Source: Parapristionchus giblindavisi
Lineage: Eukaryota > Nematoda > Chromadorea > Rhabditida > Diplogasteridae
Direction of reading: 5' to 3'
Assembly: GCA_943737045.1 (NCBI GenBank)
Contig: CALSFV010000209.1
Span: forward strand, 496,001 to 560,000
Length of the DNA stretch: 64,000 nucleotides
Shown: positions 22,609 through 34,620 of the stretch, one piece after another
How the letters are laid out: each line of letters begins with the position of its first letter
How positions within the stretch are numbered: the first letter of the stretch is position 1
Notes under the pieces: generated by a model
What the model saw: the letters and a program-made list of their open reading frames with translations, nothing else
Databases searched by the model: none
What the model was told of the DNA's origin: nothing
Made by a program: the position numbers and the translations under genes

Positions 22609-23350
22609 AAAAATTTCAATATTCCCTTGTTTGAATTTTTACGGCAATTTTACATAAATGGTTGCCGGCTTCGGCAATTTCGGCAATCGGCAACTCAGTT
22701 GCCGCACACCCTTGAACAGGATTTAACCGTACGTCATAAAAAAAACTCAGGCAGTAGTCAGACGTGGATCTCGATTCGATCTTTCACCATTAACTTCCTA
22801 CATGATTCTAACTGCAATTATGATCGTCTTCATTTTGATTGCCGTAGCTATGCATGTTTGTTTACTTCATTAAAATATCTGACAATGCGAATTTATCTTT
22901 TCCAGTTCTGCGAATACGATCTGTCCAGAAATATAACATTCGTAACGCAGGTAAGCCTTGATTTCGTTTGCATACATATTGAGTAACTGATCATAGGCAT
23001 TTGCAAAACAACCGGCTTTCATACTGAAGCATCTGGTCTGCATGTCTGAACGTTTCTACTATACTGTTGTCTGTTTAATCTTTGCGTTATTTGCATGGGC
23101 CGCTGGATCTTTCCGCTGGTAAGCCACTTTTCAATGACCGAGTATACATATATCAATTGATTCTAATGATATAGTGGAGCAAAAAAAAGATCATATGCGT
23201 GTCGTATTGAAACCTCACTCGTATCAGCAGTCCGATATATAGCTTGAATACGAGATGCTTATAAAACGGGTCAAACTAATTTGTCCGAGACTCAGAGCGA
23301 GTTTGGCCAAACAGACCATGCAGGGCATGCATTATTGTTCGGAAATGGTA

Positions 23351-25465
23351 CAGTATCGTCCAAAAGTAATGGGACACTTTTTTAAAGTTCGGCTTCTAGT
23401 CGTGCTAACGACCCGTTCTAATCACCAAAATGATGCTAGTGGCGAGTAATGTTTATCACCTTAGTATGGCAGTCATAGCTCTTCATTCGCCTTCACGGCA
23501 TGAAAAGCAATTTTTTTGGAAGGACTGATTTTGAGACCCTACCGTTCGGAGGGCAGGGCTTCCAAAATTATAGTTCCTCCGCAGGCATCTTTGTAATGTA
23601 TCATATATTTATTTCCTTTATTTTGGTTTAGTTCCGATTCCTTTCAGACCCGCAGCAAACGCTATGCTGAGGTCTACTCGGTTGCAGCGAGTTGTGCGCA
23701 CTCGCGCTTTCTCACTCTTTGCTCTCGTTCCTGCGCCTCTTTTGATGAAATTTCTTATTTTCAAAGCTCCAATATATGTTAGAGATGTTTACAAAAGTTT
23801 TTACTATATTGTTGAACTTTGATTTTTGATCTTTGTACAGGGTGTTCAAGAATTACGAAGACTTTTAATTTCGCTCTTATTTCATGTGTAGTACATCAAT
23901 CAAGTTCAGATGGTAATATTTATTCAATAACAACATAACATTTCACAATCAACGGTTTCTTCTCGATTCGCCCTCCTTTTGCCTTTATGGCGGCCTTCCG
24001 AAGGGTTGGGCGAGGACCTATCACAGCACGCTCGTAGAGACGTCCAATTTGTTCCATTGCTCCACGAGGACGTTCTTGAGCGACTCCAAATTCGTATGGG
24101 GATGAGAACAAGCCATGGCCTCCCCAACAGCCCACATTGAGTTGTTGAGCGGATTCAAGTTCAGTGAGCAGGACGGACAATCTGAGGTGCTGTCGAAGGC
24201 TTGCATCGTGTCCTTACACCACTTCTGGGCAATCTTCCCTTGTGGGCAGGGGTAGAATCCTGCCGGTGGCACCATTGATTGTTTTCAAGTACCACTTGGA
24301 CCACTGCTCCAGCACGTCTAGAAGATTTTTTGTAAAAAGCATTTCTTGTTTATTTTTACACCTGGATTTACGAAAACAAGGGGAGTCTTAAAGCCTGCGC
24401 ACACCGCAGGCAAAAACATGGCCTATTCGGGGTGAGCGGTTCGGTTGAGCTCAAGAATAAAGCTGATCGGCTTGCTGGGAAGTCAATGCAAGTACACTAC
24501 CATTTTGGCGGTTGTGGGTCTACTCAATCGTGCACAGCTACTCGTCAAAGAACACTGTCACCAAGCGCTCGCCGATGTGCGTGCGCGCGACCAGCTCTTT
24601 GCACTTCTTGAAGCGTTTTCGTCTATTGTTTTCAGATAGAATGACGGTTTTTCCCATGTGATATTGGGTGACTCCGAGCAAGCGTCTGACAGTTTTCCAC
24701 ATTGATATAACAAATATGCCTGTCTCCGTAGGCATTTTTATCATGCTCATCTGAGAATTCGGTCTGATCCGCTCCTTGACCATTTTAATGTTCTTCTTGA
24801 TGACCTTGGTGAGTTTCCTGCCGTCTACATCATAGTCAGCATTGGTACCAAGCTGTTTGTACCGTTTAATGGTCGAAGAGACTAATTTCGTTTTCACCAT
24901 GAGCCACTGAACGATGCCCATTAGATGCATTCCTTGCCAGTACAATGTGACAATAGCACCTAGCATCGGATGAGGCTTCACCATTACCCAAAAACGCAAT
25001 AAAATGAAACAGAACAACGACTGGTGATACGAATAAGAGTTGCACTTTAAGAATAAAATGGGTCGGTCACGCTGTATAAACTGCAAAATTCTGGGTAAAC
25101 ACCGGAAGTGAGTCTTCGTAATTCTTGAACACCCTGTACTTTGATCTTTACGCGATGCAACCGAGTAGACCTCAGCAGAACGTTTGCTGCGGGTCTGAAA
25201 GGAATCGGAACTAAACCAAAACAAGGGAAACAAATATATGATACATTACAAAGCTGCTTGCACAGGAACCATAATTTTAGAAGACCCGCCCTCTGAACGG
25301 TAGGGTCTCAAAATCAGTCCTTCCAAAAAAAATTGCTTTTCATGCCCTGAAGGCGAATGAAGAGCTATGACTGCCATACTAAGGGAATAAACATTACTCG
25401 CCACTAGCATCATTTTGGTGCTTAGAACGGGTCGTTAGCACGGCTAGAAGCCGAATTTTTTTAAG
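23351..25465. mobile_element. Tc1-type inverted-repeat element carrying a nested mariner
   Basis: The left terminus CAGTATCGTCCAAAAGTAAT follows a TA at 23349-23350. Bases 23395-23837 are the inverse of 25137-25465 (landmark GGCTTCTAGTCGTGCTAACG). The matching right terminus is missing. A 1.3-kb mariner with its own ends and TA duplication sits in the centre, so the outer palindrome was present before the mariner inserted. It lies within intron 7 of receptor C. Confidence 0.7.
23838..25136 (-). pseudogene. Mariner-like element with decayed transposase
   Basis: 1299 bp bounded by TA, with termini CAGGGTGTTCAAGAATTACG and its inverse; length and ends suit a mariner-family element. On the minus strand, 24538 to about 25060 encodes the helix-turn-helix region and part of the catalytic domain: SSTIKRYKQLGT, RRLLGVTQYHMGKTV and TVFFDE, which would hold the first catalytic aspartate. 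Further on, 24275-23920 shows LNPLNNSMWAVGEAMA, LESLKNVLVEQWNKL and IKAKGG, the C-terminal end of the same protein. The middle has stops and frame changes, so it is inactive. Confidence 0.8.
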
Positions 25466-25748
25466 TTAATTTTTCAAATTCGCTACAGCTTGAAATCGAA
25501 GTCAGAGCCATTCCAATTTTGTTTTCCAATTTTGGTCCTTCCAAAAAAATTGCTTTTCATGCCCTGAAGGCGAATGAAGAGCTATGACTGCCATACTAAG
25601 GGAATAAACATTACTCGCCACTAGCATCATTTTGGTGCTTAGAACGGGTCGTTAGCACGGCTAGAAGCCGAATTTTTTTAAGTTAATTTTTCAAATTCGC
25701 TACAGCTTGAAATCGAAGTCAGAGCCATTCCAATTTTGTTGATTGAGC
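25315..25748. repeat. 217-bp tandem duplication at the right end of the Tc1-type palindrome
   Basis: Two head-to-tail copies with a 217-base period; for example CCCTGAAGGCGAATGAAGAG occurs at 25345 and again 217 bases later. The copies are almost identical, which implies a recent duplication. The end of the palindromic element is included in the duplicated unit. Confidence 0.85.
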
Positions 25749-25844
25749 AGCCCTAGTGGATCACTCCACTCTCAAAATATTCCAGAAGAACAGGACTTTT
25801 CACTAAAGAAATAAAAAAATACAAAAAAGTTTACTTCGATTGCG

Positions 25845-27818
25845 TATATGAGAGGAATCGCCAGAGGTTCGACCACCCCCCGGACATAGAAATTTCGACC
25901 CCATGAAAAATTCAGATTAAGTACTTTGAACGATGCTCTATCGAACTGCGTTGGCCGAATTTGCATATCTGCTCTCATTTTCGAGTAGCGGTAGGTCAAT
26001 TTGGCAGGTACGGTATTTTTGGCTCGAGTGTGTGGCAGAAAAATGATCATAACTCCGTTCAAAATAATGATAGAATTTTTTTCAAAAAAAGCATCGAAAG
26101 AGGATATCTTGGGCAACATTTCCCATTTGATGACGTCATTTGTCGACCATTCGCCGGTGCTGGGCGGTCGGTTTTATGAAAAAGTGACGTAACTTTCCTA
26201 ATCGGAAAAAGTGCACTTTTCTTCTATGCGCGTTTTGTTACGCCCATATGTGTCTAAAAATGACCCAAGTTTCAGAGGATTTGAGAAATGCAAAAAAAAG
26301 CGTTGATTTTAGTGACGCGACCTCGGACCTGTCATAGGAAAGAACGGCTTATTCCTTTATCAAGAAACAGTAAAGGAGCTTAAATGACTCAAAAACATCC
26401 GAAAAAGCATTACGAGCTCAAAATACCCATATATATGACAGTTATTTGAAACACAAAATCACCGAGTTCCGAAAAAATTGAAAAAAACCCATATTTTGCT
26501 TTTCCACGCGGAAAAAACGTCTCAGTAATGTTAATTAATCTTTATATTATTTCTTATAATGTATTTGAACATTTATGTTTTTGGAAGTGAAGGCCTACCT
26601 GCTCTTAGAGCCGAGATATCCGCCATCGAGATTACACACGCGCGCCCCTACTCCGCGCGATGTGTTGCCATAAAATGAACGTTTTCCAGCTCAGAATGAC
26701 TCAAAACAACTTGTTTCATCATTCTTATCACGAAAAAATACCTTGGAACAAGTTTTCTGTGTCTGTAAAAATCAGCAAAAGATTTGGATCGAACCGGGGT
26801 TCGAACCCGCTCGGTGTTTTTAGAGCGGTACCTCTTTAGCTCTTTACCTTTACCACCGAGCGGGTTCGAACCCCGGTTCGATCCAAATCTTTTGCTGATT
26901 TTTACAGACACAGAAAACTTGTTCCAAGGTATTTTTTCGTGATAAGAATGATGAAACAAGTTGTTTTGAGTCATTCTGAGCTGGAAAACGTTCATTTTAT
27001 GGCAACACATCGCGCGGAGTTGGGGCGCGCGCGTGTAATCTCGATGGCGGATATCTCGGCTCTAAGAGCAGGTAGGCCTTCACTTCCAAAAACATAAATG
27101 TTCAAAAACATTATAAGAAATTTTATAAAGATTAATTAACATTACTGAGACGTTTTTTCCACGTGGAAAAGCAAAATATGGTTTTTTTTCAAATTTTTCG
27201 GAACTCGGTGATTTTGTGTTTCAAATAACTGTCGTATATGGGTATTTTGAGCTCGTAATGCTTTTTCGGATGTTTTTGAGTCATTTAAGCTCCTTTGCTG
27301 TTTCTTGATAAAGGAATAAGCCGTTCTTTCCTTTGACAGGTCCGAGGTCGCGTCACTAAAATCAACGCCTTTTTTTTTTCCAATTCGGAAATCCTCTGAA
27401 ACTTGGGTCATTTTTAGACACATATGGGTGCAACAAAACGCGCATAGAAGAAAAGTGCACTTTTTCCGATTAGGAAAGTTAAGTCACTTTTTCATAAAAC
27501 CGACCGCCCAGCACCGGAGCATGGTCGAAAAATGACGTCACCAACTGGGAAATGTTGCGCAAGATCTCCTCTTTCGATGCTTTTTTTGGAAAAGTGTCTA
27601 TCATTATTTTGAACGGAGTTATGATCATTTTTCTGACGCACATTCGAGCCAAAAATACCGTACCTGCCAACTTTGACCTACCACTACTCGAAAATGAGAA
27701 CAGATATGCAAATTCGGAAAGCGCAGTTCGATAGAGCATCGTTCAAAGTACTTAATCTGAATTTTTCAGGGGGTCGAAATTTCTATGTCCGGGGGGTGGT
27801 CGAACCTCTGGCGATTCG

Positions 27819-27826
<8 letters not shown>
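25845..27826. repeat. Near-perfect 2-kb palindrome with a 37-nt loop and tRNA-like centre
   Basis: The left arm 25845-26816 and right arm 26854-27826 are inverted copies over about 972 bases with few differences; the loop is 26817-26853. The arm ends next to the loop read GGTTCGAACCCGCTCGGTG and its inverse. With the loop they make a tRNA-like segment on the minus strand with a GGTGGTAAAGG A-box-like and a GGTTCGAACCC B-box-like motif. No terminal TA or TTAA duplication is evident; the right edge abuts (TA)n. Frames inside appear as mirror pairs and are not genes. A transcript through it would fold into one very long hairpin. It lies in intron 7 of receptor C. Confidence 0.85.
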
Positions 27827-27894
<68 letters not shown>

Positions 27895-29348
27895 TTATTT
27901 ATTTATTCATTTATCACATGCTCACGCATGAACAATACAGTCGGAAAATTGTGAAGTAATAATTTTACGCCATCACTACGCACCAGTGCACTAATTTAAT
28001 TTTTATCTTTTTTTAAACTAATTTATTTTTTTATCTTACGAAAAATTTGATAACAAAAAATTAAATTGCAGTTGTGCACCAACTTGATAGTTACATGTTT
28101 ATTTAATTATTTCACTCCCGAGTTAACATTCAGATATGTCTACATATTCTACATGAGATCAAAGCGCAAACGAAGTTCTGTGACAAGGTAAAAGCACATC
28201 ATCGCAATCTAATCATCACATTGACATTACAGGTAAGTACGATTATCACGAGAATTCCCCTTTCAGAATTTCCGTTACCTTACCTTGCAATCAATACCTT
28301 ATTGTCGAATTCTTTTTCCCCAATAGTTTTATTAAATGTTCCGAATTGAAACTTTTAACAGATCTTTAGGTAACAGTGCCAACTCTGTGTATTACTGGCC
28401 CTATCCTAATATTCTGCTTCTTCGCCATATCCCAATATGCTAGTGATCCAGGTTGTTTACAAGAGAATGGTTTGAACTTAGGCTCGTATTTTCGAACCTT
28501 TCACGTGTTATCCCATAGAATCGAAAAAAATCCGAAAATGTACCAATGAAGATATCTCGCTTTTCCTAAGTGAGCTATGAGCAATTCAATGAGCTCGAAT
28601 TCAATGAGCTCTGTCATAAAAAAGCGATTTTTTGGATATTCCATGATCGAAGCTCAACAAAGGCCGATCTTTGGCAACACTTTTCTTGCCAGATTTTATG
28701 TGCGCCTGTGGAACACCCAAAAGCCGCTGCTAAATGCAGGAAGTCTTGCCCCCGTAATTCTTCGGCACCCTGTAGTTTTGATCGAATCGCTTTTATATTT
28801 TCCGTGTATGTTTACTCATGCTCAATATACTCTATTTATGTTCTAGAATACTTCTCGTTATTCCAAATCCGTATAAATAAAATCATTGCAACAAAAAAAG
28901 TTGCAAAACTTCGGGCTTAGATGGGACATGAGATTTCAAGGAACAAAATGTCACTACAATATGTGCTTAACTAGTAAGTCACATGTAATAGAGGAGTATT
29001 TGTGCATCCATTTAGGAAGCAATCAGAAAGGCGAAAATTTGTTCATGGGTCATGCTCCATTTTCGGATTTTTTTCAGGTTTTAGGAGAACCTTTAGACAG
29101 AGTAGTTTCTGTTTTAATATTCTCCAAATCGAAAACAATGTAAAGGTTCCAAAAGTCGTGAGTTCAGACAATTGCTTTGTTTGATTTCTCTAGACAATTT
29201 GTATTTTATTTTAGCACTCCCCATAATTGTAGCGGTGTCTACTTCATCGCATTCCGGACTACATTCGCTAATCTTTATTTTGACAATGAAGGTGCGAAAA
29301 GAGCTTGACACGATATCGTAGAAGTAGTTTGATACTTGCGCTATACAC

Positions 29349-29650
29349 TAGAGTTGGCTATATATACACTAGATTAGGGTTGCGGGTTGCTTGTTCCGGG
29401 ACCTCAATGCGTTGCGGGCCTGGAACGTCCCGTGTGAAGCGGCTAATGACAAAACACAACCACCCCAGTGCCCGTTCAAACCCGTCTCGTGTAGCGCGCG
29501 CTCCTATTATCATTAAAGAAATGACGTTGGGAACCATTACGCGCCCGCAATCGCTCCGCTCGCCCCTCGCCTCTATCCGAGGTTGCGGGCAGAGGTGAGG
29601 GATTTTACGAGCCATTGCGGGCACTGGGGTGGTTGTGTTTTGTCATTTTT
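29349..29650. mobile_element. Rearranged relative of the GC-palindrome hAT MITE
   Basis: It starts TAGAGTTGGC like the other two copies, and contains TTGCGGG half-sites and an internal inverted pair (about 29445-29475 with 29618-29650, both carrying CACCCCAGTGCCCG or its inverse). No 8-bp duplication is found, so the right border is uncertain. It lies in intron 10 of receptor C. Confidence 0.45.
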
Positions 29651-30502
29651 CTCTGTGTGTACGTGTATGCGGCAATGTGTCACGGGCGCGTGAGTGTTGT
29701 GCAAATACAATAAATTTAAAAAAGGATAATATTGTAAAAGCAGCTAAGAATAGTGAATGAGAACGTACTTCTCCATTTCAGCCATACCGCGTCGCAATTA
29801 TTCGATTCCTACTGAGAAGAAATTCTGTCTCACACAACCGTAAAACATAAAACAAAATAATCCTTTCGAATCTGTACTATTCCATTGTTCCAACGATGCT
29901 GTATAATAAATTAATTGTTGAATAAAACGAAAATGCAGAAAATGTTTTCTCATGTTTCGGTTTTTTGTCACTTGTCAAATATAAAAACATGTTCTATTCT
30001 GAAACGATATGGACTCTGAACTAATAAAGATTTAATATGCATTGTTCAATATTATAAATTCATTATCAGACGTGATTTATTACGTGGATGGCTATAATAT
30101 ACTTTCACCTAATATATAACATATACCAAGCAATCACAATTAAAAGCACTCCCACAATATTTTAAATAACCCAAACCATTTTCTTCAGTGAGCGTTATGA
30201 AAAAGTTATAAAGAACCTTGATTGTTGAGGTAGTATTAGGGATGAGCTGCCGCTCTCGCTTTCGGAAGATTCTGAACATTATGCTCCACATTGAAAGACT
30301 AAGAATTTTGTCGTAATTTGATCTGTCTTTCGAGCGGCGGATATGCGACGGGTTTCGTTTAAAAAATCGATCAACTGCAGCTTTTGACAGTTGATTTTTT
30401 CTAAGTCGACCAGGCTGATTATCGCTATGTAAGTCACTAACTGTAATTTCAACCATCACAGAAACAATTCCCTAGCTCACGTGTTTTCATACTACTTATT
30501 CT

Positions 30503-30702
30503 ATTGACCGTATAAAATACACTTGTTTATTTGGTACGAGAGTAGCCCCAATGTGGTTCTATGTTTAGAGAGAGAGCGCAAGTGAGATAGTACGTAGATC
30601 AGAGAGAGCGAGGAAGGAACGAAGGAAAAATGAGGAGTTGATCGATAGTTCTGTTAGCAGCCAGTAGCAAGGCAATTACATAAGAACATTTTATACGGAC
30701 TA
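30503..30702. mobile_element. MITE, family A
   Basis: 200 bp with TTGACCGTATAAAATACACT at the left and AACATTTTATACGGACTA at the right; the interior closely matches 5203-5411. It follows receptor C. Between 29851 and 30502 a minus-strand open frame of 116 codons (30109-30459) has no recognisable domain, and I do not call it. Confidence 0.7.
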
Positions 30703-31002
30703 TAAACGGTTTATCATTATTTATTCAACCCAAAAATATTTTAAAAAATATAACGATCACGGTAGATCAATTTTCACACTAGCAACGGTAATCTTTCTTG
30801 AAGAATCTGAGGAGAGCCCGACGATTTTCGGCTCACTAGATGAGCAAGTCAATATGTGTATGAGGTCGTTTCTGAACAGAATTCTGGATTAGAAACTAGA
30901 TATCTTACGTGATGGAAAGTCACGAAAATAAATGACAAAAACGAAGCATGTGCGAAAATGAGTGTGTGCAAAAATTTGAGAAATTTCTTTTTTTCAAAAT
31001 AT

Positions 31003-31090
31003 ACGTAAATGCACACCCGGAGCTAATTTGAAACGCTCTGGCCAGACTATCTCGCTTGCTTTGTGTAGAGAGAGAGAGCGGAGAGTATCG
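31003..31090. mobile_element. Small MITE, family C
   Basis: It begins near TGCACACCCGGAGCTAATTT, contains CTCTGGCCAGAC and ends with GAGCGGAGAGT, like the copies in receptor A. Bases 31091-31725 show no recognisable gene. Confidence 0.5.
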
Positions 31091-31725
31091 TGACAAACCT
31101 GTACTCAGTCACTGATAGCATTAGGATCAGTGCATCGAATAATGCATGAGATACGCAAAACAAGAGCGAGACTATAGCTATTTCAGGCCAGCTAAATCCT
31201 GAAATATTCACCTTGTTAGCTCACTTCATCGTATTTTACATGCCTACAGTGCATTAAATAATGTATTTATGGTGGTTTTTATGTCGAAAGTCAAGATTAC
31301 TGCTATCAAGATCTTTAAAAAAGACTTTTGAAAAACAGAATTTGGAATCTAAAGTATCAATTTTGTGCATGTCTGATTGGAATATAAATAACTCCGTCAT
31401 ATCCTAGTCAACTGACGTCACTCACCCCATATGGGAGCTATCATAAGGAAACCAGCTGGCATGTAGGCGGTTATGAAAGGAACGATTGTCTGCAACTTAT
31501 GACGTTATTGACGACCATTGAGAGTAAATGAAACTCATTTCATAATAGTGGTCTAGCTTTTTTTTTTCAACTTGTCAAGCGAGGGCACTATTAAAATGCC
31601 AGAAATCATTTAATCAAAACGACAAAACTAATATCTTTGATGCACTCACAAATGCCCATGCTTCATCTGTTGTTGTCTAGGCCGAGATAAATAATATCTT
31701 TTGATAACGGTTTACTGAAGTTAAT

Positions 31726-32660
31726 AATAATAATAATAATAATATTTATGTGTTTTACAAGAAAACACGGTACAGAAGAGATAAATAAAGTAAATTATAT
31801 CGAATGATTGATGATGGACATATGACAAAACTATGAAACGTGAACATTGAAGAAGGTACAATGTGCAGATGGGATAAGGCAAATATTATTCTTGTCAATT
31901 TTACTCAGGAAAACTGAAAGTAATCCGGTTTTTCGGTTGCACTAGGAGCCTTGCCGCTCTAGGAAAGAAGCTATTATGACTGTAATGAAATCGTGAGCCT
32001 GGGTTGTTGAAATTGAGACCATTATGGGTGATATAAGGGCGAAAGTAGTGAGGTTTTAAATTTGAGATCCTATATTTACCTCTGATAAATTTCACGACAG
32101 CTTTGATATCTATTTCTTCTCTACGCTTTTCTAGAGTATCTAAGTTTAGTTGTTTATTCGTAAGGGATACTTTCTGCATTGAATCCCACGCTGCATTAAA
32201 ACAGCGTTTGAATACTCGTCTAGTGAAATAATTCTGTACTCGTTCTAAGATGTTTTTGTCACCTTTTTGGTATGGATTAAAAACTGTAGATGCACTTTCA
32301 AGTATGGGCCTTATATATATATATTGAATAAGTTTTTACTAGGGTAGTTGCATTTTTGGTGCGCAGAGCTCTTAGGATTATGTGGCATGCAGTTTTCGCT
32401 TTTGTAGCTGTTTGCCTGCTGTGGGTAGAGAAAGTTAGGGTCTTCTGAATGAGGAAGCCAAGATCCTTAACCAAATATCTCTGCTCCAGGGATGCTGTTC
32501 CGATAATGTATTTTCGCATAGGGTTAGATCTACCTAGGTGCAGCGAATTACATTTATGTGCAGCGAGTGGAAGTTGCCATTCATCTGACCATTTTACAAT
32601 GGTATCGATTGCTGTTTGTAAATGTAACGTTGAAATAACGTGCGCAAACCTGTAGCGCAA
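31726..32660 (-). mobile_element. 5'-truncated non-LTR retrotransposon, family B, minus copy
   Basis: 32660-32298 encodes the C-terminal part of a CR1/Jockey-like reverse transcriptase (IVKWSDEWQLPLAAHKCNSL, RYLVKDLGFLI). 32179-31901 encodes the end of the ORF (RREEIDIKAVVKFIRGKY, FFPRAARLLVQPKNRI). The two parts are joined by a short stretch with frame changes. The 3' end runs into an ATT-rich tail at about 31726-31745. A plus-strand copy of the same family lies about 1 kb away. Confidence 0.7.
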
Positions 32661-32908
32661 TGCAGCGGAACAATTGCTTCTGGAGACGCAGCGTGCCGAC
32701 GCTCATCGTATGTGTTCTGTTATAATTAGATAATTGTTAATCTTGCAAATTTTATTCTACTACAACAATAATACTGATTCATTTTTTAAATATTATACTA
32801 CTACAATAATACTGATTCATTTTTAAAGTATGGAAAATTGGAGAATTTCCATTATAATCTCCTGCTAATGTCATTTTTTTCTCGTTTTGACGATTACAAA
32901 TATAGTAC

Positions 32909-33033
32909 CTAAGATAGGAAACGATGTGGTAGCTGCAGATCGTGATTATGATATAGGACGCAGTCATGACAATCGTGATGACGAAGCATCCTAGGAAGGC
33001 GCTGATTCGAACACCGTTAAAGGTTCCATGGGA
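32909..33033 (-). pseudogene. STR/SRJ-like receptor exon between two LINEs
   Basis: A minus-strand exon with acceptor CTTACAG at its start and donor GTACTA at its end. It contains CFVITIVMTASYIIITICSY and ends in HIVSYLR. The hydrophobic stretch followed by a conserved cysteine and a short basic turn fits the TM5 exon of nematode STR-type receptors. It is unlike the SRH-like genes on either side. It could belong to the same gene as 38216-38422, which lies upstream on the same strand, with about 5 kb of repeats between. Confidence 0.5.
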
Positions 33034-33199
33034 CTGTAAGTTATACATAGATATTAGAAAAGAAAAGTCCATGAGATTTAAAATTCGAAAATATGCGTTT
33101 AAAGAAATGCTTAAAGCAACACCCCAATCTAATTTTACTCGTGAAATAAGAGATCGAATAGATCGGGGTGTGCCTTCAACAGAATTTTTCGATTACTAA

Positions 33200-33760
33200 A
33201 AACAGTTTACCCAATACGTCACGTATAGATATCTTAGAAAGGGTCCAAAACTATTTTACCAGATATTCATGCGTTGTTTCAATGCCACATGGGACTCAAT
33301 GCCCTCAAGCATGCAAAGGAATAAACAACTAAATCTAGATACTCTTGAAACACGAAGAGAAGAAATCGATATCAAATCAGCTATGAAACTTATCAGAGGA
33401 AAATATAAAATCTCTAATCGAAAACCACATTACTTTCGCACTTATACAACTCATAATGGTCTCAATTTTAATAATCCAGGCTCACGCTTTCACTACAGGC
33501 ACAATAGCTTCTTTCCTAGAGCGGCAAGGCTTCTTGTACGACCTAAAAACCGGATTACCTTTAGTTTCCCTGAGTGAAAATTGATTGATGTGATCTCCCT
33601 ATTCCCCATAGTATTTCTATTTCGACAGTTCTTGTGTTCACCAAAAATCATCTCAACAATCTCTATCTGTTCGTCTCATTCATTCACAAAATTTTATATT
33701 ATTTGTTCTTTTCTGTACCGTGTTTCCTTGAAAACGCATAAATATTATATTATTATTATA
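33200..33760 (+). mobile_element. 5'-truncated non-LTR retrotransposon, family B, plus copy
   Basis: It begins near ILERVQNYFTRYS and then, after a one-frame shift, continues as RNKQLNLDTLETRREEIDIK to FFPRAARLLVRPKNRI (33269-33577). A 3' UTR ends CGCATAAATATTATATTATT. It is about 85-90% similar by eye to the minus copy at 31901-32179. Only the 3' portion is present. Confidence 0.7.
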
Positions 33761-34017
33761 AATTAGAACAATCAATTGAATGGACAACTGGACTTTCGAC
33801 GGTTCCCTCCAACAAAGGTCGAACAACTCTCCTCATCCAGCGCAAATAGATATCGATCCGTTAAGAACCTCAAACAAATCTTTCGAAAATGACGCTTTCA
33901 AAAATCAAATGAACCATGAAATGCAAACGGTAGCGGTGCAGCACATGCATAAAGCGATGAGTTTCCTGATATGAACTAGGAGACGGCTCCTGAACGGGAA
34001 TTATTTCCTGTTAGATA

Positions 34018-34160
34018 TTGACCGTATAAAATACACTTGCCACAATGAATTTCTATGTTTAGAGAGAGAGCACCGGTGAGAGAGTAGGTAGATCAGAGAG
34101 AGAGCGCGGAAGGAAAGGAGGAAAGAGTGGGGAGTTAATCGATAGTTCTTCCTCTGTGGA
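34018..34160. mobile_element. MITE, family A, left half
   Basis: TTGACCGTATAAAATACACT followed by the AGAGAGAGAGC and GGGGAGTTAATCGATAGTTC segments shared with 5203-5411 and 30503-30702; the right end is lost. The sequence from 34161 to about 34540 shows no recognisable feature. Confidence 0.6.
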
Positions 34161-34620
34161 ATTTTTTTTTAATTTGCAAAATGTAGTGTCATTCCACATT
34201 TTTTTGGGCGTTCCGGATTTTTATCTCCTAAATATATTTTATTTCTGAAAAAACGTTCAAGTCACGGCGAAGATTGACATATATGTTGCCTATGTTGAAG
34301 CCCACATACGTTATTTCTTCTAGCTAGAAAGGTAGTTTGGTTTGCTTGTCCTTTCAAGTAAAGTTGTGGTAAGACGCTATATTCTACGGTATTGTTTTAC
34401 AGCCCCAGCGACTGTAAAAATAAACAAGGATTTGGCTTGAATCCCATTTTGTTGTCTTTCGCATTTATTGAAGATGGAAACTCGCGAATGTCTATGTAAT
34501 CCTCTAATACAAATGATATGCAAAAATTTCAGTGCACTCTTGCCGACCCCCTATTGTAGTGGCCAATCCGCTGATTTGATACTAGATTGTCGCGGGTTCT
34601 ATATCTGTTGCCGAAACTTA

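Larger units (their letters stand above)
21128..29850 (+). pseudogene. SRH-like chemoreceptor C, pseudogene expanded by nested palindromes
   Basis: Exons: 21128-21180, 21357-21471, 21680-21820, 22386-22454, 22751-22855, 22906-22950, 22997-23118, 28072-28232, 28370-28451, 29215-29291 and 29782-29850. It begins MIVVEPLSEELDQLYS and ends PYRVAIIRFLLRRNS...KT. Exon 7 is two bases longer than in A and B (extra bases before GGATCTTTCCGCTG), which shifts the frame. Exon 8 has an in-frame TAA after SYMFI and an altered acceptor. Intron 7 is about 5 kb and contains the 23351-25465 and 25845-27826 palindromes. Exons 1-6 and 9-11 still have good splice sites, so decay is probably recent. The closest relative by eye is B. 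Confidence 0.8.

Noticed and set aside
22259..22657. 132-codon frame ending in a Tyr-Ile run
   Set aside because: Covers receptor C exon 4 in the wrong frame and then the (TA)n tract.
25961..27739. Frames on both strands within the 2-kb palindrome
   Set aside because: Each has an inverted partner in the other arm and none resembles a protein family.
30109..30459. 116-codon minus-strand frame
   Set aside because: No recognisable motif, no splice or promoter context and no paralogue in the window.
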